The notes: generated by a model not told the origin, from the letters alone. DNA of 64,000 nt from Alphaproteobacteria bacterium (GCA_947473475.1 CANJBZ010000004.1:62001-126000); one strand, 5' to 3'. Counted from the stretch's first letter, positions 1-10,943 are shown. Translations and numbers: made by a program.

Positions 1-42
1 ACAGTCTGATTGCACCAAATTGAGCTTGGCAGGATCGCCGAT

Positions 43-1416
43 ATGAATGTTCAAAGTCCGATACGGAATATCCAGGCCACCGCCCCCCGGGTAAAAGCGC
101 CACCCAAAAAGCGTGGCCGTGGCTGGCTGGTCCTTGCTTTCATCCTCTGTGTGCTGCTCGGCGCAGGCGCGTACTGGTATTACGGCGGCAGCAGCACCAG
201 CACGCCCGAGCCGGTTATCGTCACCGCAACGCGCGGCGATGTGGAAGACGTGGTCACCGCCGTCGGCAGTCTAACACCCCTGAACAGCGTGGATGTCGGC
301 GCGCAGGTCTCCGGTCAGCTTGAAAAGCTGTATGTGAAAATTGGCGACGAGGTTGAGCAAGGCAAGCTCCTCGCCGAGATCGATTCGTCGGTGATGGCGG
401 CGAAGGTCGATGCCGGCAAAGCGCAATTGCAGAATTTGCAGGCGCAGCTCGCCGAGAAGCAGTCGCAAGCGACCCTCGCGCATGTTCAAGCGGAGCGGCA
501 AGACAAGCTGTTTGCCATCGGCGGCACCAGCAAGGACTTGCTCGATCAGGCGCAGGCGGGGGCAAAAGTCGCCGATGCGCAGATAAAATCCGTGCAGGCG
601 CAGATCATGCAGGCGGAATCTTCGTTGAAGGCGGATAGCGCGACACTCAGCTACAGCAAGATCTTTGCGCCGATGACGGGAACGGTGACGGCCATCCCCG
701 CGAAACAGGGCCAGACACTCAACGCCAATCAATCGGCGCCGCTTATCCTCACCATTTCCGATCTGTCGACCATGACTGTATCGACACAAGTGTCCGAAGC
801 GGACGTCTCGAAGCTGCGCGTCGGCGTGGAGGCTTATTTTACGACGCTCGGAAATCCCAACCGGCGCTTTCGCGGCACGCTGCGGCAGATACTTCCGACG
901 CCGACGGTCACCAACAATGTCGTGCTCTACACGGCGCTGTTCGATGTGGCCAACACCGACAAGCAGCTTCTGCCGCAAATGACGGCGCAGGTGTTCTTCG
1001 TCAGGGCATCCGCGCAAGATGCCGTTCTGGTTCCGGTGGCGGCATTGCAGTTCGGTGGCGCGCGTGCCGGTGGGACGCCGCAAGGCGCCGCGAATGACGG
1101 CGCCCGCGCGGGCCGCAATGGCGCGGGACGCGCGGGGCGTGGCGGACGAGGCGGCGCGGGCTTCGACCCGACAGCGGGATTGCGCCCGAGGGCCGCGACA
1201 CTCACCGTCGTGAAGGATGACGGTTCGCAGGAAACGCGCAGCGTCATGGCGGGCGTCACCGATCGCGTGAATGCGCAAATCATTTCAGGCTTGAACGAAG
1301 GCGAAAGCATTATCGCCGGTGTTCAGACCGCGGATGCAGGAAACGGAGCGCAACGGCGCCAGCAACAGCGGCCGGGCGGCGCCGGCGGCCCGGCGGGACT
1401 TGGAGGCTTCCGGTGA
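43..1416 (+). CDS. macA: MacA-like efflux periplasmic adaptor (membrane fusion) subunit
   Basis: N-terminal TM, biotinyl-lipoyl-like/HlyD motifs ([32 protein letters not shown]), overlaps a MacB-type ABC gene; ATG at 43 preferred over upstream alternative start. Confidence 0.88.
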   Translation: MNVQSPIRNIQATAPRVKAPPKKRGRGWLVLAFILCVLLGAGAYWYYGGSSTSTPEPVIVTATRGDVEDVVTAVGSLTPLNSVDVGAQVSGQLEKLYVKIGDEVEQGKLLAEIDSSVMAAKVDAGKAQLQNLQAQLAEKQSQATLAHVQAERQDKLFAIGGTSKDLLDQAQAGAKVADAQIKSVQAQIMQAESSLKADSATLSYSKIFAPMTGTVTAIPAKQGQTLNANQSAPLILTISDLSTMTVSTQVSEADVSKLRVGVEAYFTTLGNPNRRFRGTLRQILPTPTVTNNVVLYTALFDVANTDKQLLPQMTAQVFFVRASAQDAVLVPVAALQFGGARAGGTPQGAANDGARAGRNGAGRAGRGGRGGAGFDPTAGLRPRAATLTVVKDDGSQETRSVMAGVTDRVNAQIISGLNEGESIIAGVQTADAGNGAQRRQQQRPGGAGGPAGLGGFR

Positions 1417-3413
1417 ACGAACTCGCCCTTCGCACGGTTCAGCTCGCAGCCGAGACAACACCGCTTGTCGAGCTGCAAGACATCGGCAAAACGTTTTTCA
1501 CCGGCGAAGACATTCAGGTCGAAGCGCTGCGCGGCGTGACGCTGTCGATCTATCCGGGCGAGTTTGTCGCCATCATGGGCACGTCGGGCTCCGGCAAATC
1601 GACGCTGATGAACATCCTAGGCTGTCTCGACAAGCCCACCAGCGGCGCCTACCGCTTCGCCGGCTACGATGTTGCCGAGATGGATTCCGATGCGCTCGCC
1701 TGGCTGCGGCGCGAAGCATTCGGCTTTGTGTTTCAAAGCTACAATCTATTGCCCGGCGCAACGGCAGAAGAGAACGTCGAAATTCCGGCTATCTATGCCG
1801 GGCTCTCGCCGGTGGCCCGGCGCGAGCGGGCCGAACAACTCCTGACCGCACTGGGCCTTTCGGAACGGCTGACCCATCGTCCCAGCCAGCTCTCGGGCGG
1901 CCAGCAGCAGCGCGTCTCCATTGCGCGCGCATTGATGAATGGCGGACAGGTTATCCTTGCCGACGAGCCCACAGGCGCACTCGACAGCAAGAGCGGCGCC
2001 GAGGTGATGGCGCTGCTGAAAGATTTGGCGGCGCAGGGTCACACCGTCATCCTGATCACGCACGACGCCAATGTCGCCGCCCATGCCAACCGCGTCATCG
2101 AAATCCGGGACGGCCGGATCGTGCGCGACAGCGGCGCAGGAAAGCCGCCGGCGGTTACTGCGCTTGCCCTGCCGCCTGACGTTTCACAATTGGGCGGCAA
2201 AACCAGCCGCTCCGCCATGTATGCGGGGTTCCAGGAATCGTTGCGCATGGCCATGCGTTCGCTGCGAGCCAACATCTTCCGCACGATCCTCACCTTGCTC
2301 GGCATCGTGATCGGCGTCGGATCGGTTGTCGCCATGCTTGCCATCGGCGAAGGCGCCAAGCGGCAAGTGATCGCGCAAATCGGACAGATGGGCACCAACC
2401 TGCTGACGGTGCGCCCCCAAAACCGCAATGGGCGTGGCTATAACGGGCCCATTGCGACTCTGACGCCTGCCGATGCGGATGCCATCGCGCAGATACCGAA
2501 CGTCGTTTCGGTCATGCCCGACATTCAGGGCAACAACACCGTGCGCTATGGCGATGTCGACTATCAGACCACCGTGGCGGCAACCACGCCCGTGCTGCCC
2601 ACGGTCAGAAGCTGGGGGGTTGGGCGCGGGGTTTTCTTCAGCGACGAGGACGAGGTCAGTTACTCCACCGTGGCGGTTCTCGGCGACACCGTGCGTGAAT
2701 CCCTGTTCCCGAACGAAGACCCGATCGGCAAATACATCCTGATCAAGAACGTGCCCTTCCAGGTCATCGGTGTGATGGCGCCGAAGGGCTCGACCGCCGG
2801 CGGCAACGACACCGACGATGTCGTCTTCGTGCCGCTGACCACCGGCATGCTGCGCGTCTTTGGACAGCGTTTCGTGCGGACGATAACCGTCGCCGTGAAC
2901 GATCTTACGAAAATGGACGCCGTGCAGGAGCAGGCGACCACGCTGCTGAAACAGCGTCATCTCGGGGCTCAGGATTTCCGCATCCGCAATATGGCGGACA
3001 TCGTGGAGACGGCCACGCAGGCGCAGAACACGATGACCATCCTGCTGGGCTCGGTGGCGGCGATTTCGCTGCTCGTCGGCGGCATCGGCATCATGAACAT
3101 CATGCTCGTGTCGGTGACGGAACGCACGCGCGAGATCGGCATCCGCATGGCGACCGGCGCACGTCAGCGCGATATCCTGCAGCAGTTTCTATCCGAGGCT
3201 GTCGTGGTTTCCGGCATCGGCGGATTGGTCGGTGTGATTGGGGGCGTCGCAACCGGCTACGTCATTCAAGCGACGGGAACGCCGGTCGCCTTCACAGCGC
3301 CTCCGATGATTTTGGCGTTCTGCTGCGCAGCCGCGACCGGTCTGATCTTCGGCTTTGCTCCGGCCCGCAAGGCCGCGCGTCTCGATCCGGTGGTCGCCCT
3401 CTCCAACGAATAG
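1413..3413 (+). CDS. macB: MacB-like ABC transporter, fused ATPase/FtsX-like permease
   Basis: Walker [10 protein letters not shown], signature [15 protein letters not shown], Walker [14 protein letters not shown]-terminal MacB/FtsX permease ([28 protein letters not shown]). Confidence 0.94.
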   Translation: MNELALRTVQLAAETTPLVELQDIGKTFFTGEDIQVEALRGVTLSIYPGEFVAIMGTSGSGKSTLMNILGCLDKPTSGAYRFAGYDVAEMDSDALAWLRREAFGFVFQSYNLLPGATAEENVEIPAIYAGLSPVARRERAEQLLTALGLSERLTHRPSQLSGGQQQRVSIARALMNGGQVILADEPTGALDSKSGAEVMALLKDLAAQGHTVILITHDANVAAHANRVIEIRDGRIVRDSGAGKPPAVTALALPPDVSQLGGKTSRSAMYAGFQESLRMAMRSLRANIFRTILTLLGIVIGVGSVVAMLAIGEGAKRQVIAQIGQMGTNLLTVRPQNRNGRGYNGPIATLTPADADAIAQIPNVVSVMPDIQGNNTVRYGDVDYQTTVAATTPVLPTVRSWGVGRGVFFSDEDEVSYSTVAVLGDTVRESLFPNEDPIGKYILIKNVPFQVIGVMAPKGSTAGGNDTDDVVFVPLTTGMLRVFGQRFVRTITVAVNDLTKMDAVQEQATTLLKQRHLGAQDFRIRNMADIVETATQAQNTMTILLGSVAAISLLVGGIGIMNIMLVSVTERTREIGIRMATGARQRDILQQFLSEAVVVSGIGGLVGVIGGVATGYVIQATGTPVAFTAPPMILAFCCAAATGLIFGFAPARKAARLDPVVALSNE

Positions 3414-3437
3414 AGTGAGGCTTCGGCAGAAAAGCAA

Positions 3438-3466
3438 AAAGGGCGCGAAGACGATTCGCGCCCTTT
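3438..3466. terminator. Bidirectional intrinsic terminator between convergent macB and ialB-like gene
   Basis: AAAGGGCGCGAA-gacga-TTCGCGCCCTTT, 12-bp perfect stem with A-rich 5' and T-rich 3' flanks. Confidence 0.8.
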
Positions 3467-3500
3467 GACTTTGCTGGCGCCGGAAAGCCCGGCTGGCCGA

Positions 3501-4262
3501 TCAACGGCCCGGCGTTGCTGCCGGACGAGCCGCTGCTGCGCCGCGGCCGGCAGCCGGACGAGCCGGCGGTGCGGCCGGCGCAGAGGCTGCCGGAGGTGCG
3601 TTGCCCACGCCCGCTGCGGGCGCTGTCGACAATGCCTGCTGATTGGCAGGCAACGCGATCGCACGTTCCTTGGCATAGCCCTTCATGCGGTCCATGGCTT
3701 CGGGAAATCCGGTCAGCGAAACGGGGAGCGGAATTTCTTTGCCCAGCGGTCCGTAGCTGGAAACCTTGATGGTGGTAGACTTGCCCGATGCGGCGAGCGA
3801 ATTCACCGCGTTGTTGTCCATCAGCATTTCGACATAGCAGCCGTCACGCTCACAACGGTTGAACTTCGCGCCGTTGAGCGAGGCGCCGAGCTGCAAGCCC
3901 TTGGACAGAGCCACGCCCGTCGGCACAACCACCTGCATGGCAAACGCATCCCGGCTGGGCACGTAAGCGATGGAGAAGCTGGAAATCCGCTGCTTGGAAT
4001 CCTTGTTCACCGTGGTCTGCATGACCTCGCACGGCGCGGGGCTTTTGATCTGGGTCTGAACGCAGCGCACGACCCAATCGCCGACGCTTTGGTTGACCGA
4101 GAATTGCTGCGCCTGCGGGGCAGCCTGCGCCGGAGGAGCAGCAGCTTCAGGGGCGGCGGGCGCGGGCTGCGCCAACACGGCTCCTGGAACGATAAAACCG
4201 GCGATCGCGAGGGTTGCTGCGAGTTTACGAAGCATGGCGGCCATCCTGTCTCTTTTATCCAC
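3501..4262 (-). CDS. Invasion-associated locus B (IalB) family protein
   Basis: Signal peptide; QSVGDWVVRCVQTQ..PAPCEVMQT...CERDGCYVEMLMD typical of IalB family; Pro/Ala-rich C-terminus. Confidence 0.82.
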   Translation of the reverse strand: MDKRDRMAAMLRKLAATLAIAGFIVPGAVLAQPAPAAPEAAAPPAQAAPQAQQFSVNQSVGDWVVRCVQTQIKSPAPCEVMQTTVNKDSKQRISSFSIAYVPSRDAFAMQVVVPTGVALSKGLQLGASLNGAKFNRCERDGCYVEMLMDNNAVNSLAASGKSTTIKVSSYGPLGKEIPLPVSLTGFPEAMDRMKGYAKERAIALPANQQALSTAPAAGVGNAPPAASAPAAPPARPAAGRGAAAARPAATPGR

Positions 4263-4887
4263 GGCTCAGAAAGCTGAAGAATCCGGTGCGCCGGGCCTTG
4301 GCGCGCTGCAACGCAGTCAAGCCATCGTTGAACCCGCGCAACGAGAACGGAATGACCACCGGCTGCGGATTGTTCGGCGCGGCGACCGCGATGCGGCCGC
4401 CCATATTGGAGGTTAGCGATTTCACGGTGTCGCCATCCATCGTCACGACCGCGATACAGCCCTGGTTGGTGCACGTCTCATAGGGACGCACGCGCGTCGG
4501 CTCGTTGCCGACGGTGAACCCGAGACCCGGATCGAGCAGCACGCCATGCGGGACGGTCAGCGAAAGCTGGCTTCCCGGCGCCGGATCGACAACCGACAAG
4601 GTAAGTAGCACCCCGCCGGTATCGCGCAGCACATCGGATGTCAGCGCGCAGTTTGGCGTATTGGGCGTAACCGGCGGGCAAATGACGCGCCAATCCTGGA
4701 AGGTGGTGATGCGAACCTCGTTCGCAGCAGCGCCGCCACCAACAGTGCGTTCGACCAATAAAGCGATCACACCGCCTGCCACGAGCAGGAGAATAGCGAT
4801 GCCGCCTTTCAGCGCCATTTTGCTCCAATTACTGCCGCCCATAGCGCGCGTATCGACCCTAAAGCGTTGATTGCTGGCTTCCGTCAT
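4255..4887 (-). CDS. IalB-like membrane-anchored protein
   Basis: N-terminal TM helix, then FQDWRVICPPVTPNTPNCALTSDV...CTNQGCIAVVTMDGDTVKSL, parallel to the neighbouring IalB protein. Confidence 0.65.
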   Translation of the reverse strand: MTEASNQRFRVDTRAMGGSNWSKMALKGGIAILLLVAGGVIALLVERTVGGGAAANEVRITTFQDWRVICPPVTPNTPNCALTSDVLRDTGGVLLTLSVVDPAPGSQLSLTVPHGVLLDPGLGFTVGNEPTRVRPYETCTNQGCIAVVTMDGDTVKSLTSNMGGRIAVAAPNNPQPVVIPFSLRGFNDGLTALQRAKARRTGFFSFLSRG

Positions 4888-5121
4888 TAAACTCCACCCG
4901 AAACAGATTTCGCTTTCCCGTGCGGCGCCGGGAGGACCGGGGTCCTCGCTGTCGGCGCGAGCCGCGCCCGCAAGACTGGCTTTGGGCACCGCCTACCCGG
5001 CCCTGGGGTTTCGCGAGCCCGCGACACCCTTCGGGAACAGGTCACCGTTAACGCGCCGCGTCGAGCAAGGCAAGAGTCATGGTGCCCCTGCCGGACAAGC
5101 CCTCTGAAATTCCTGTGTGTC

Positions 5122-7197
5122 TCACCAGAGACGGACCCGGACCTCCGGCGCAAGATAGAGCTTGTTCTCAGGTTTGATGTCAAAGGCCTGATACCAGGCA
5201 TCCACGTTGCGGACGGGCCCATCCACCCGGAATTCCGGCGGGCTGTGCGGATCGGACAGCAACCGCTGCCGCGCCGTTTCCTCATGCGCTTTGTACCGCC
5301 ACACCTGGGCATACCCCAGGAAAAGGCGCTGATCGCCCGTGAACCCATCCAGGACCGGCGCAGGCTTGCCCTTTAGCGACAGATGGTAGGCGGCCTGCGC
5401 CACGGTCAGTCCCGCGAGGTCGGCGATATTTTCCCCTAGCGTAAGCTGGCCGTTGACGTGCAAACCCTGGACGGAGGTGTAGCTGTTGTACTGGTTGGAC
5501 AGGGAGGTCGTGCGGCCGTCGAAATTCTTGCGGTCGTCTTCGGTCCACCAATTCTGCAGCACGCCCTTGGCGTCGTATTTGCTGCCCTGATCGTCGAAGC
5601 CGTGGCTGATCTCGTGGCCAATGACCGCGCCGATGCCGCCGTAATTGACCGCATCGTCCGCGTTCGGATCGAAGAAGGGTGGCTGTAGAATCGCCGCCGG
5701 AAAGACGATCTCGTTCAGCGATGAATTGTAATAGGCGTTTACCGTTTGCGGCGACATGCCCCACTCGGCCCGGTCGACCGCACCGTCCAGCCGCACCAGC
5801 TTGCGATTCCACTCGAACACGCTGGCACGTTTGGCATTGCCCAAAAGATCGCTGGAATCGGTTTGCAGCTTTGAATAGTCGCGCCATTTATCGGGGTAGC
5901 CGATCTTCACAATGAAGCTGTCGACCTTCTCCAGCCCTTTCTGGCGCGTCGCCGGTGACATCCAATCGGCCGTCTGAATGCGCTGGCGGTAGACGCTGAG
6001 CAGATTGCGCACGAGTTCTTGCGCCTTGGCTCTGGCGACGGGCGAAAAATACTTCGCGACGTAAAGCTTGCCGACGCCCTCGCCGATTACGCCGCCGATA
6101 AAGCGCACAGCCCGCTTGTCGCGCGCCAGTTGTTCGGCTTGGCCGCCCAGGACTTTGCCGAAGAAGGCGAACCGCGCATCGTCGAAACGCTGCGGCAGAT
6201 AGGCCGCGTGACCCGACAGATAATGAAACGTCAGATAATCGCGCCACACCTCGACAGGCGTTTTCGCGAACACCGCCGCGAGTTGCGGAAAGGCGGTGTT
6301 TTCGGCGACGACAACACGGCGCGTGCCTTCTTTGGCGCCGGGGATTCCAAGCTCGCTCAAATAGGTCCGCCAGGGGAATTGCGGCGAGGACTTTTCCATC
6401 TCCGCGACGGTCGTCGGGTTGTAGACCTTGTCGGCATTGCGCCGCTCGGCGCGCGACCAGTGCAGCTTGGCGATTTCCGTTTCCAGATCGAAAATGCTTT
6501 GCGCTTTCTTGTCCGCGTCCGAAATGCCGCCAAGGCTCAGGATTTGGGCGATATAGGCGCGATAAGCGGTGCGCGCCGCGACAATGCCTTTCTCGTCGAG
6601 CAGGTAATAATCGCGGTCCGGCAGACCCAGGCCCGATTGATTGAGGAACACCGTGTAAGCGGCGGGATTCTTATCGTCGATGCCAATGCCGGAGCGGAAA
6701 AGACTCTGCGTTCCCATGGGCACCGAGGCCATGGCACGGGCGACATCATCCAGCGATTTCAGATCCGCGATCCTTTGCAGATCCGGCTCGACGGCCTTCA
6801 AGCCTAGCTGCTCCACGCGGGCCGCATCGGCATAGCTGTGATAGAGGTCGTAGACGCGCTTTTCCTCGGCCGAGAGGCTGGCTTTGCGCGCTTCCAGCTC
6901 CACCATGAGACCGCGCACGCGATCTTCGCTTTGGATGTCGAGATCGAGAAAGGAGCCGGTGCTCGTGCGGTCCGAAGGTATGACAGCCTTGTCGTACCAG
7001 GCGCCGTTGACGTAGCGGAAGAAATCATCGCCGGGCTTAACCGAACGGTCCATCGCGGCCAGGTCGATGCCCCAGCGGCCGAATTGCGGCGCCTTAGCCG
7101 CAGCAGCGCGCGCGGACCCCGGCATCGTTTCCACCGCGGCAATGCCCAAAGCGGATGTCGCGAGCAGCAAGCCGAAAATCGCCACACCTGTTTTCAT
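5122..7197 (-). CDS. M13 family metallopeptidase (PepO/neprilysin-like)
   Basis: Signal peptide; VIGHEISHGFDDQGSKYD zinc motif and ENIADLAGL motif. Confidence 0.93.
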   Translation of the reverse strand: MKTGVAIFGLLLATSALGIAAVETMPGSARAAAAKAPQFGRWGIDLAAMDRSVKPGDDFFRYVNGAWYDKAVIPSDRTSTGSFLDLDIQSEDRVRGLMVELEARKASLSAEEKRVYDLYHSYADAARVEQLGLKAVEPDLQRIADLKSLDDVARAMASVPMGTQSLFRSGIGIDDKNPAAYTVFLNQSGLGLPDRDYYLLDEKGIVAARTAYRAYIAQILSLGGISDADKKAQSIFDLETEIAKLHWSRAERRNADKVYNPTTVAEMEKSSPQFPWRTYLSELGIPGAKEGTRRVVVAENTAFPQLAAVFAKTPVEVWRDYLTFHYLSGHAAYLPQRFDDARFAFFGKVLGGQAEQLARDKRAVRFIGGVIGEGVGKLYVAKYFSPVARAKAQELVRNLLSVYRQRIQTADWMSPATRQKGLEKVDSFIVKIGYPDKWRDYSKLQTDSSDLLGNAKRASVFEWNRKLVRLDGAVDRAEWGMSPQTVNAYYNSSLNEIVFPAAILQPPFFDPNADDAVNYGGIGAVIGHEISHGFDDQGSKYDAKGVLQNWWTEDDRKNFDGRTTSLSNQYNSYTSVQGLHVNGQLTLGENIADLAGLTVAQAAYHLSLKGKPAPVLDGFTGDQRLFLGYAQVWRYKAHEETARQRLLSDPHSPPEFRVDGPVRNVDAWYQAFDIKPENKLYLAPEVRVRLW

Positions 7198-7322
7198 CGA
7201 GACGTCCCTTCCTTCACGGGCCGAGCTTCAAGGGAAAGACGGCTGAAATTTCCCGCCGCCGCCAATCAAGATCGTGTCAGCCAAAACCATACTAAGCCAA
7301 ATCTCAGGACCGGGAACGCAGT

Positions 7323-7691
7323 CTAATCCTTGGGAAAAGGTCCCAATGGAAAGGGCTTTTCATCCCGCGCCCCCGTGATGAAACCGAGCAACTCTTTCAG
7401 ATAATGAATCGCGCGCAGGCTCATCATCTGAAGCTCTTCGTTCGGACGGCCGGTAATCGCCAGCGTGATGTAGTGGAGCGGCGCGAGCAAAACCACAATC
7501 AGCCAAAAGACGGCCCACGCCACAAAGCTGAAGCCAATCGCGTAGAGCAAGCGGGTCCAGGGATAAGGCGGTCTGAGTGGTGGTGGTGGTGGCCCGCCGC
7601 CGCCAGGTTCCGCCGGACCGCCGGGCGGCGCCGCTTCGCCGCCAATCGGCGGAGGCACTCCATTGTCTGGTCCCGATACCGGATCGCTCAT
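7323..7691 (-). CDS. DUF4389-like membrane protein
   Basis: Pro/Gly-rich N-terminus followed by LLYAIGFSFVAWAVFWLIVVLLAPLHYITLAITGRPNEEL; start taken at MSDPVSG. Confidence 0.6.
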   Translation of the reverse strand: MSDPVSGPDNGVPPPIGGEAAPPGGPAEPGGGGPPPPPLRPPYPWTRLLYAIGFSFVAWAVFWLIVVLLAPLHYITLAITGRPNEELQMMSLRAIHYLKELLGFITGARDEKPFPLGPFPKD

Positions 7692-7692
7692 T

Positions 7693-8403
7693 TTAGCCCC
7701 CGCTGCTCGCGATATTTTTTCCCACCAATGGTGGTGCGAATGCTCCAATGAACAACAAACCGGCGAAATAGCCGCCAAGGTGAGCAACCCAGGCGATCAA
7801 GGTCAGGTCATCGCTCACGCCAATCCGCAGAACACCGGAAATGACGTTGGCCACGATCCAGACGGCGGAGAATGCCACAATCGGCCGCGACATCACCGGG
7901 GCTAATGCCCCCGGCCCATACATCCTGCCGTAAAGAACGCGCATCCCGGCGCCCATCAGCCCGGAAACACCTCCGCTCGCGCCGATCACCGCCATTGGGG
8001 CACCCCAATAAAATCCAAGGTGAACAAGAGCGGCCACGACGCCGCACATCACGAAAAACAGCAGGAACCGCCACCTACCCAGCCGGACGGCGACGATCGG
8101 GCCGAAAACCAGCAGCCACAAACTGTTAAGCCCCACATGGGTGAAATCGCCATGCAGAAGCATGTAGCTGACGAGTGGTACGGCCAAGCCGATTATGCCT
8201 TGCGCGGTAAGGCCTTGGCCGACGGCTTCGGCGTAGCGGGATGGAATTAACGCATAGGCTTCAAGCAAATCGTCAGACAGCATGCCCGGCAGCAGGATAC
8301 GCAGCCCGTGCAACCCAACCAGCAGCGCGATCAGCCAAAGAACCTCCGCCGGCGCATTAAGAAATGGCCTCTGAGCAGCGCGGGGATCGTGAAAAAACGC
8401 CAT
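7693..8403 (-). CDS. Rhomboid family intramembrane serine protease
   Basis: VIGASGGVSGLMGA (GxSG) and WVAHLGGYFAGLLF (catalytic His) with multiple TM helices. Confidence 0.88.
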   Translation of the reverse strand: MAFFHDPRAAQRPFLNAPAEVLWLIALLVGLHGLRILLPGMLSDDLLEAYALIPSRYAEAVGQGLTAQGIIGLAVPLVSYMLLHGDFTHVGLNSLWLLVFGPIVAVRLGRWRFLLFFVMCGVVAALVHLGFYWGAPMAVIGASGGVSGLMGAGMRVLYGRMYGPGALAPVMSRPIVAFSAVWIVANVISGVLRIGVSDDLTLIAWVAHLGGYFAGLLFIGAFAPPLVGKNIASSGG

Positions 8404-8818
8404 GGTGCCGTCTTGCGGGTCGCTGAGTAGAAGTTGTGATGCCCGGCCGGAAATGAAATGGGCGAATCATCTTATTCCGCTGGGCGAGCCCGAGCGAGCA
8501 GGCATTCTTCGTGATCTTCCGCCGCCTCGCCCCGTAGGAGCCCGTTCAAGGACGAGCCCCATCCGCTCGCTTGCCGGCATCCCCAAGGTTCCACCACCCG
8601 GATCGTAGCTTGAGCTTCTGTGACACGTGAAAGGGCGGTTCTGTCAGACTCGGCAGAAACGCAAATACGCCTTCTACGTAACATTGCTGATGCGTCGGAG
8701 CCTCGCCACGTCGAACAAACTTGTGCAATGCTCGCGGCGCTGTGGATCGTGTATTGGTTTTCATCCAAATCTCGTTTTACAGTGAAGTTACTCAGGGGGA
8801 TTTGGGGAGTGAATACGG

Positions 8819-9154
8819 ATGACCATCCGGGACTGGTGGCAGAAGCGGCGTACTAAAATCCTTGAGCGCAAGGATGAGAAGCCTTCCGCCCGGATTTTAG
8901 ACGAGACGGGCATCACGGCGCGAGTCGATATGGTCCGGCTCGAAGCGTTGGCTGAGGCTGCCTATGACGCGATGTATGAGGCGCGTCTTCACGGCGCAAA
9001 GAATCGATATGAAGAGGCCCGTTATCATTTCGATCGTGCGATCGAAGCGGCTCACAGGGCGCGTCTTTATGATGAAGCGGCCCGCCTGAAGCGGCGCCGC
9101 GATCATGTCGGGCGGGTGTACAACAGCCAATTCCGCTATTCCGGCGGCGGCTAA
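8819..9154 (+). CDS. Small basic helical protein of unknown function
   Basis: ORF with coding-like composition (WWQKRRTKILERKDEKPSARILDETG...). Confidence 0.5.
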   Translation: MTIRDWWQKRRTKILERKDEKPSARILDETGITARVDMVRLEALAEAAYDAMYEARLHGAKNRYEEARYHFDRAIEAAHRARLYDEAARLKRRRDHVGRVYNSQFRYSGGG

Positions 9155-9405
9155 CGTTCCAGCCACATAGTAGAGTGCGAGCGCAGGTTTCCTACCTTTT
9201 GAACGGTTTAGGCTGTGCCGATTTTTGCTGCTCGGGGTTGTCTTGCTTCCCGAAAGCTGGTCATTGGCGATTCTGCGCACGCGGCTTGCGGTTTTCGCTC
9301 TGCACTGAAATCGCGAAGCGCCTTCAGTGCTCAGGCCATGACCATGTGTCAAATGAAGACAGCGTGCGAACGTCTCTTTCCGGAGGGTGGCCGCGCAGCC
9401 AGGGC

Positions 9406-10104
9406 ATGATTCCCATTTCAGACGAAAACCCGGCGCGGTTAACGCCGCTGGTGACGTGGGGAACGATTGCCGCGTGCATTGTCGTGTTTTTCTGGCAGCT
9501 TAGCTTGAGCGAGGGCACCCAAGAGGCTGTCCTTACCTACGCGTTCGTGCCGCGGAACTTCTTCGTCGCTGATGTGACCGCCACGCTCTATGGCGTTCCC
9601 TGGTCTTGGTTCACCCTGGTCACGTCCATGTTCCTGCACGGAGGCTTTCTGCATCTCGGCGGCAACATGCTTTACCTTTGGATTTTCGGGAACAACGTCG
9701 AAGACGCGATGGGACATGCCCGCTTCGTTGTATTTTATCTGGTGTGCGGCATAGCCGCCGCCCTGTCGGAAGGCCTTATCAATCCGCTGTCCGACCTGCC
9801 GATGCTGGGCGCCTCTGGGGCAATCTCCGGGGTTCTCGCGGCCTATGTGCTGATCTACCCGCGTGCCCGCGTCACCGTCATCATCCCATTGGGAATCCTA
9901 CTCTATCCGACAAAGATCTCCGCTTTCTACGTGGTTGGCTTCTGGTTCGCGCTGCAGCTTTTGAACCTGGTGGGCACGACACCGGGCGGTCCGGGGACCG
10001 CATGGTGGGCACATGTCGGAGGCTTCGCTGCCGGCCTGGCGTTCACGCCGCTGCTGTCCAGCTTTCCCCTGTTTGGACGCCACCGCCGCGGTCCGTGGAG
10101 CTGA
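9406..10104 (+). CDS. Rhomboid family intramembrane serine protease
   Basis: LGASGAISGVLAAY and WWAHVGGFAAGLAFTPLL; start at MIPISDENPARLTPLVTWG typical for the family. Confidence 0.92.
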   Translation: MIPISDENPARLTPLVTWGTIAACIVVFFWQLSLSEGTQEAVLTYAFVPRNFFVADVTATLYGVPWSWFTLVTSMFLHGGFLHLGGNMLYLWIFGNNVEDAMGHARFVVFYLVCGIAAALSEGLINPLSDLPMLGASGAISGVLAAYVLIYPRARVTVIIPLGILLYPTKISAFYVVGFWFALQLLNLVGTTPGGPGTAWWAHVGGFAAGLAFTPLLSSFPLFGRHRRGPWS

Positions 10105-10253
10105 TTGCTTTCGTTGTCGCTGCGCAAGCTGTGGGTGTTAACCACGCACGGTTGGCACAGTTTTCGCTGTTGGATCATACGAGACCGCGTCGGCTTCCCG
10201 TTTTGGTTCAGGTCGGTATCGCGGCGGTTTATGAAGAATTCGGGCGTTTATCC

Positions 10254-10931
10254 ATGAAACACCGCAACAGTCATTTTGCCGTCGGGTATTGGAGCCGCAT
10301 TCGCAACGGGCGCGATACGCCCGACCAAGCCGATATCGATCCAAAAGCCCTGAAACGTCTGCTGCCGTTCGTCTTCCTTCTCGACGGCCGCGGCGGCAGC
10401 TTCACCTACCGGCTTGCAGGCACAACGCTGTGCGAACGCTATGGCGGCGAGTTGCGTGGCCGCGACTTCTTGCAGCCATGGGACCCAGACAGCCGCAAAC
10501 ATCTCAATGAACTGATGCGCCGGGCGCTGAAAATGCGGCTTCCACTGTGCCTCACATCCATCGGGGCCACCGATGACTGCCGCGTTGTCGAGATAGAAAC
10601 CGTACTGCTGCCGATCACCTTCGGCTCGGACCGGCCGGAGCGCTTCCTTGGCGTCGCCCAAGTGCTGAGCGATGTCTCACCGCTGGGCGGAAAACCCATC
10701 AATTTCGAGCGTCTCGTCGGTTCCAAGCTGGTCCACGAAGACGAGCCGTTCAGCCACACGCCGCGCCCGCCCTCTTCTCCCGACGGCTGGCGTGCTCATC
10801 CCAAAGCGCCGCATTTGCGGCTGGTCCCGTCTCACAGCGGCAAAGAAAGCGATCCTGTTAAGATGGACGGCGATCCGTTGGGGACGTTTCTCGGATTCTC
10901 GATTGCAGAAGGTGTGCTGGAGCGGGTTTAA
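10254..10931 (+). CDS. PAS domain protein (PAS_5-like)
   Basis: GYWSRIRNGRDTPDQADIDPKALKRLLPFVFLLD...FTYRLAGTTLCERYGGELRGRDF; ATG at 10254, longer ORF start is spurious. Confidence 0.78.
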   Translation: MKHRNSHFAVGYWSRIRNGRDTPDQADIDPKALKRLLPFVFLLDGRGGSFTYRLAGTTLCERYGGELRGRDFLQPWDPDSRKHLNELMRRALKMRLPLCLTSIGATDDCRVVEIETVLLPITFGSDRPERFLGVAQVLSDVSPLGGKPINFERLVGSKLVHEDEPFSHTPRPPSSPDGWRAHPKAPHLRLVPSHSGKESDPVKMDGDPLGTFLGFSIAEGVLERV

Positions 10932-10943
10932 TCCCGCTCCAGC
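10916..10943. terminator. Hairpin overlapping the 3' end of the PAS gene, between convergent genes
   Basis: GCTGGAGCGGG-TTTAAT-CCCGCTCCAGC, 11-bp perfect stem. Confidence 0.65.

Noticed and set aside
7561-7600. GGTGGTGGTGGTGG short tandem repeat
   Set aside because: Encodes the Pro-rich N-terminal stretch of the DUF4389-like protein; simple codon repeat, not a separate element.
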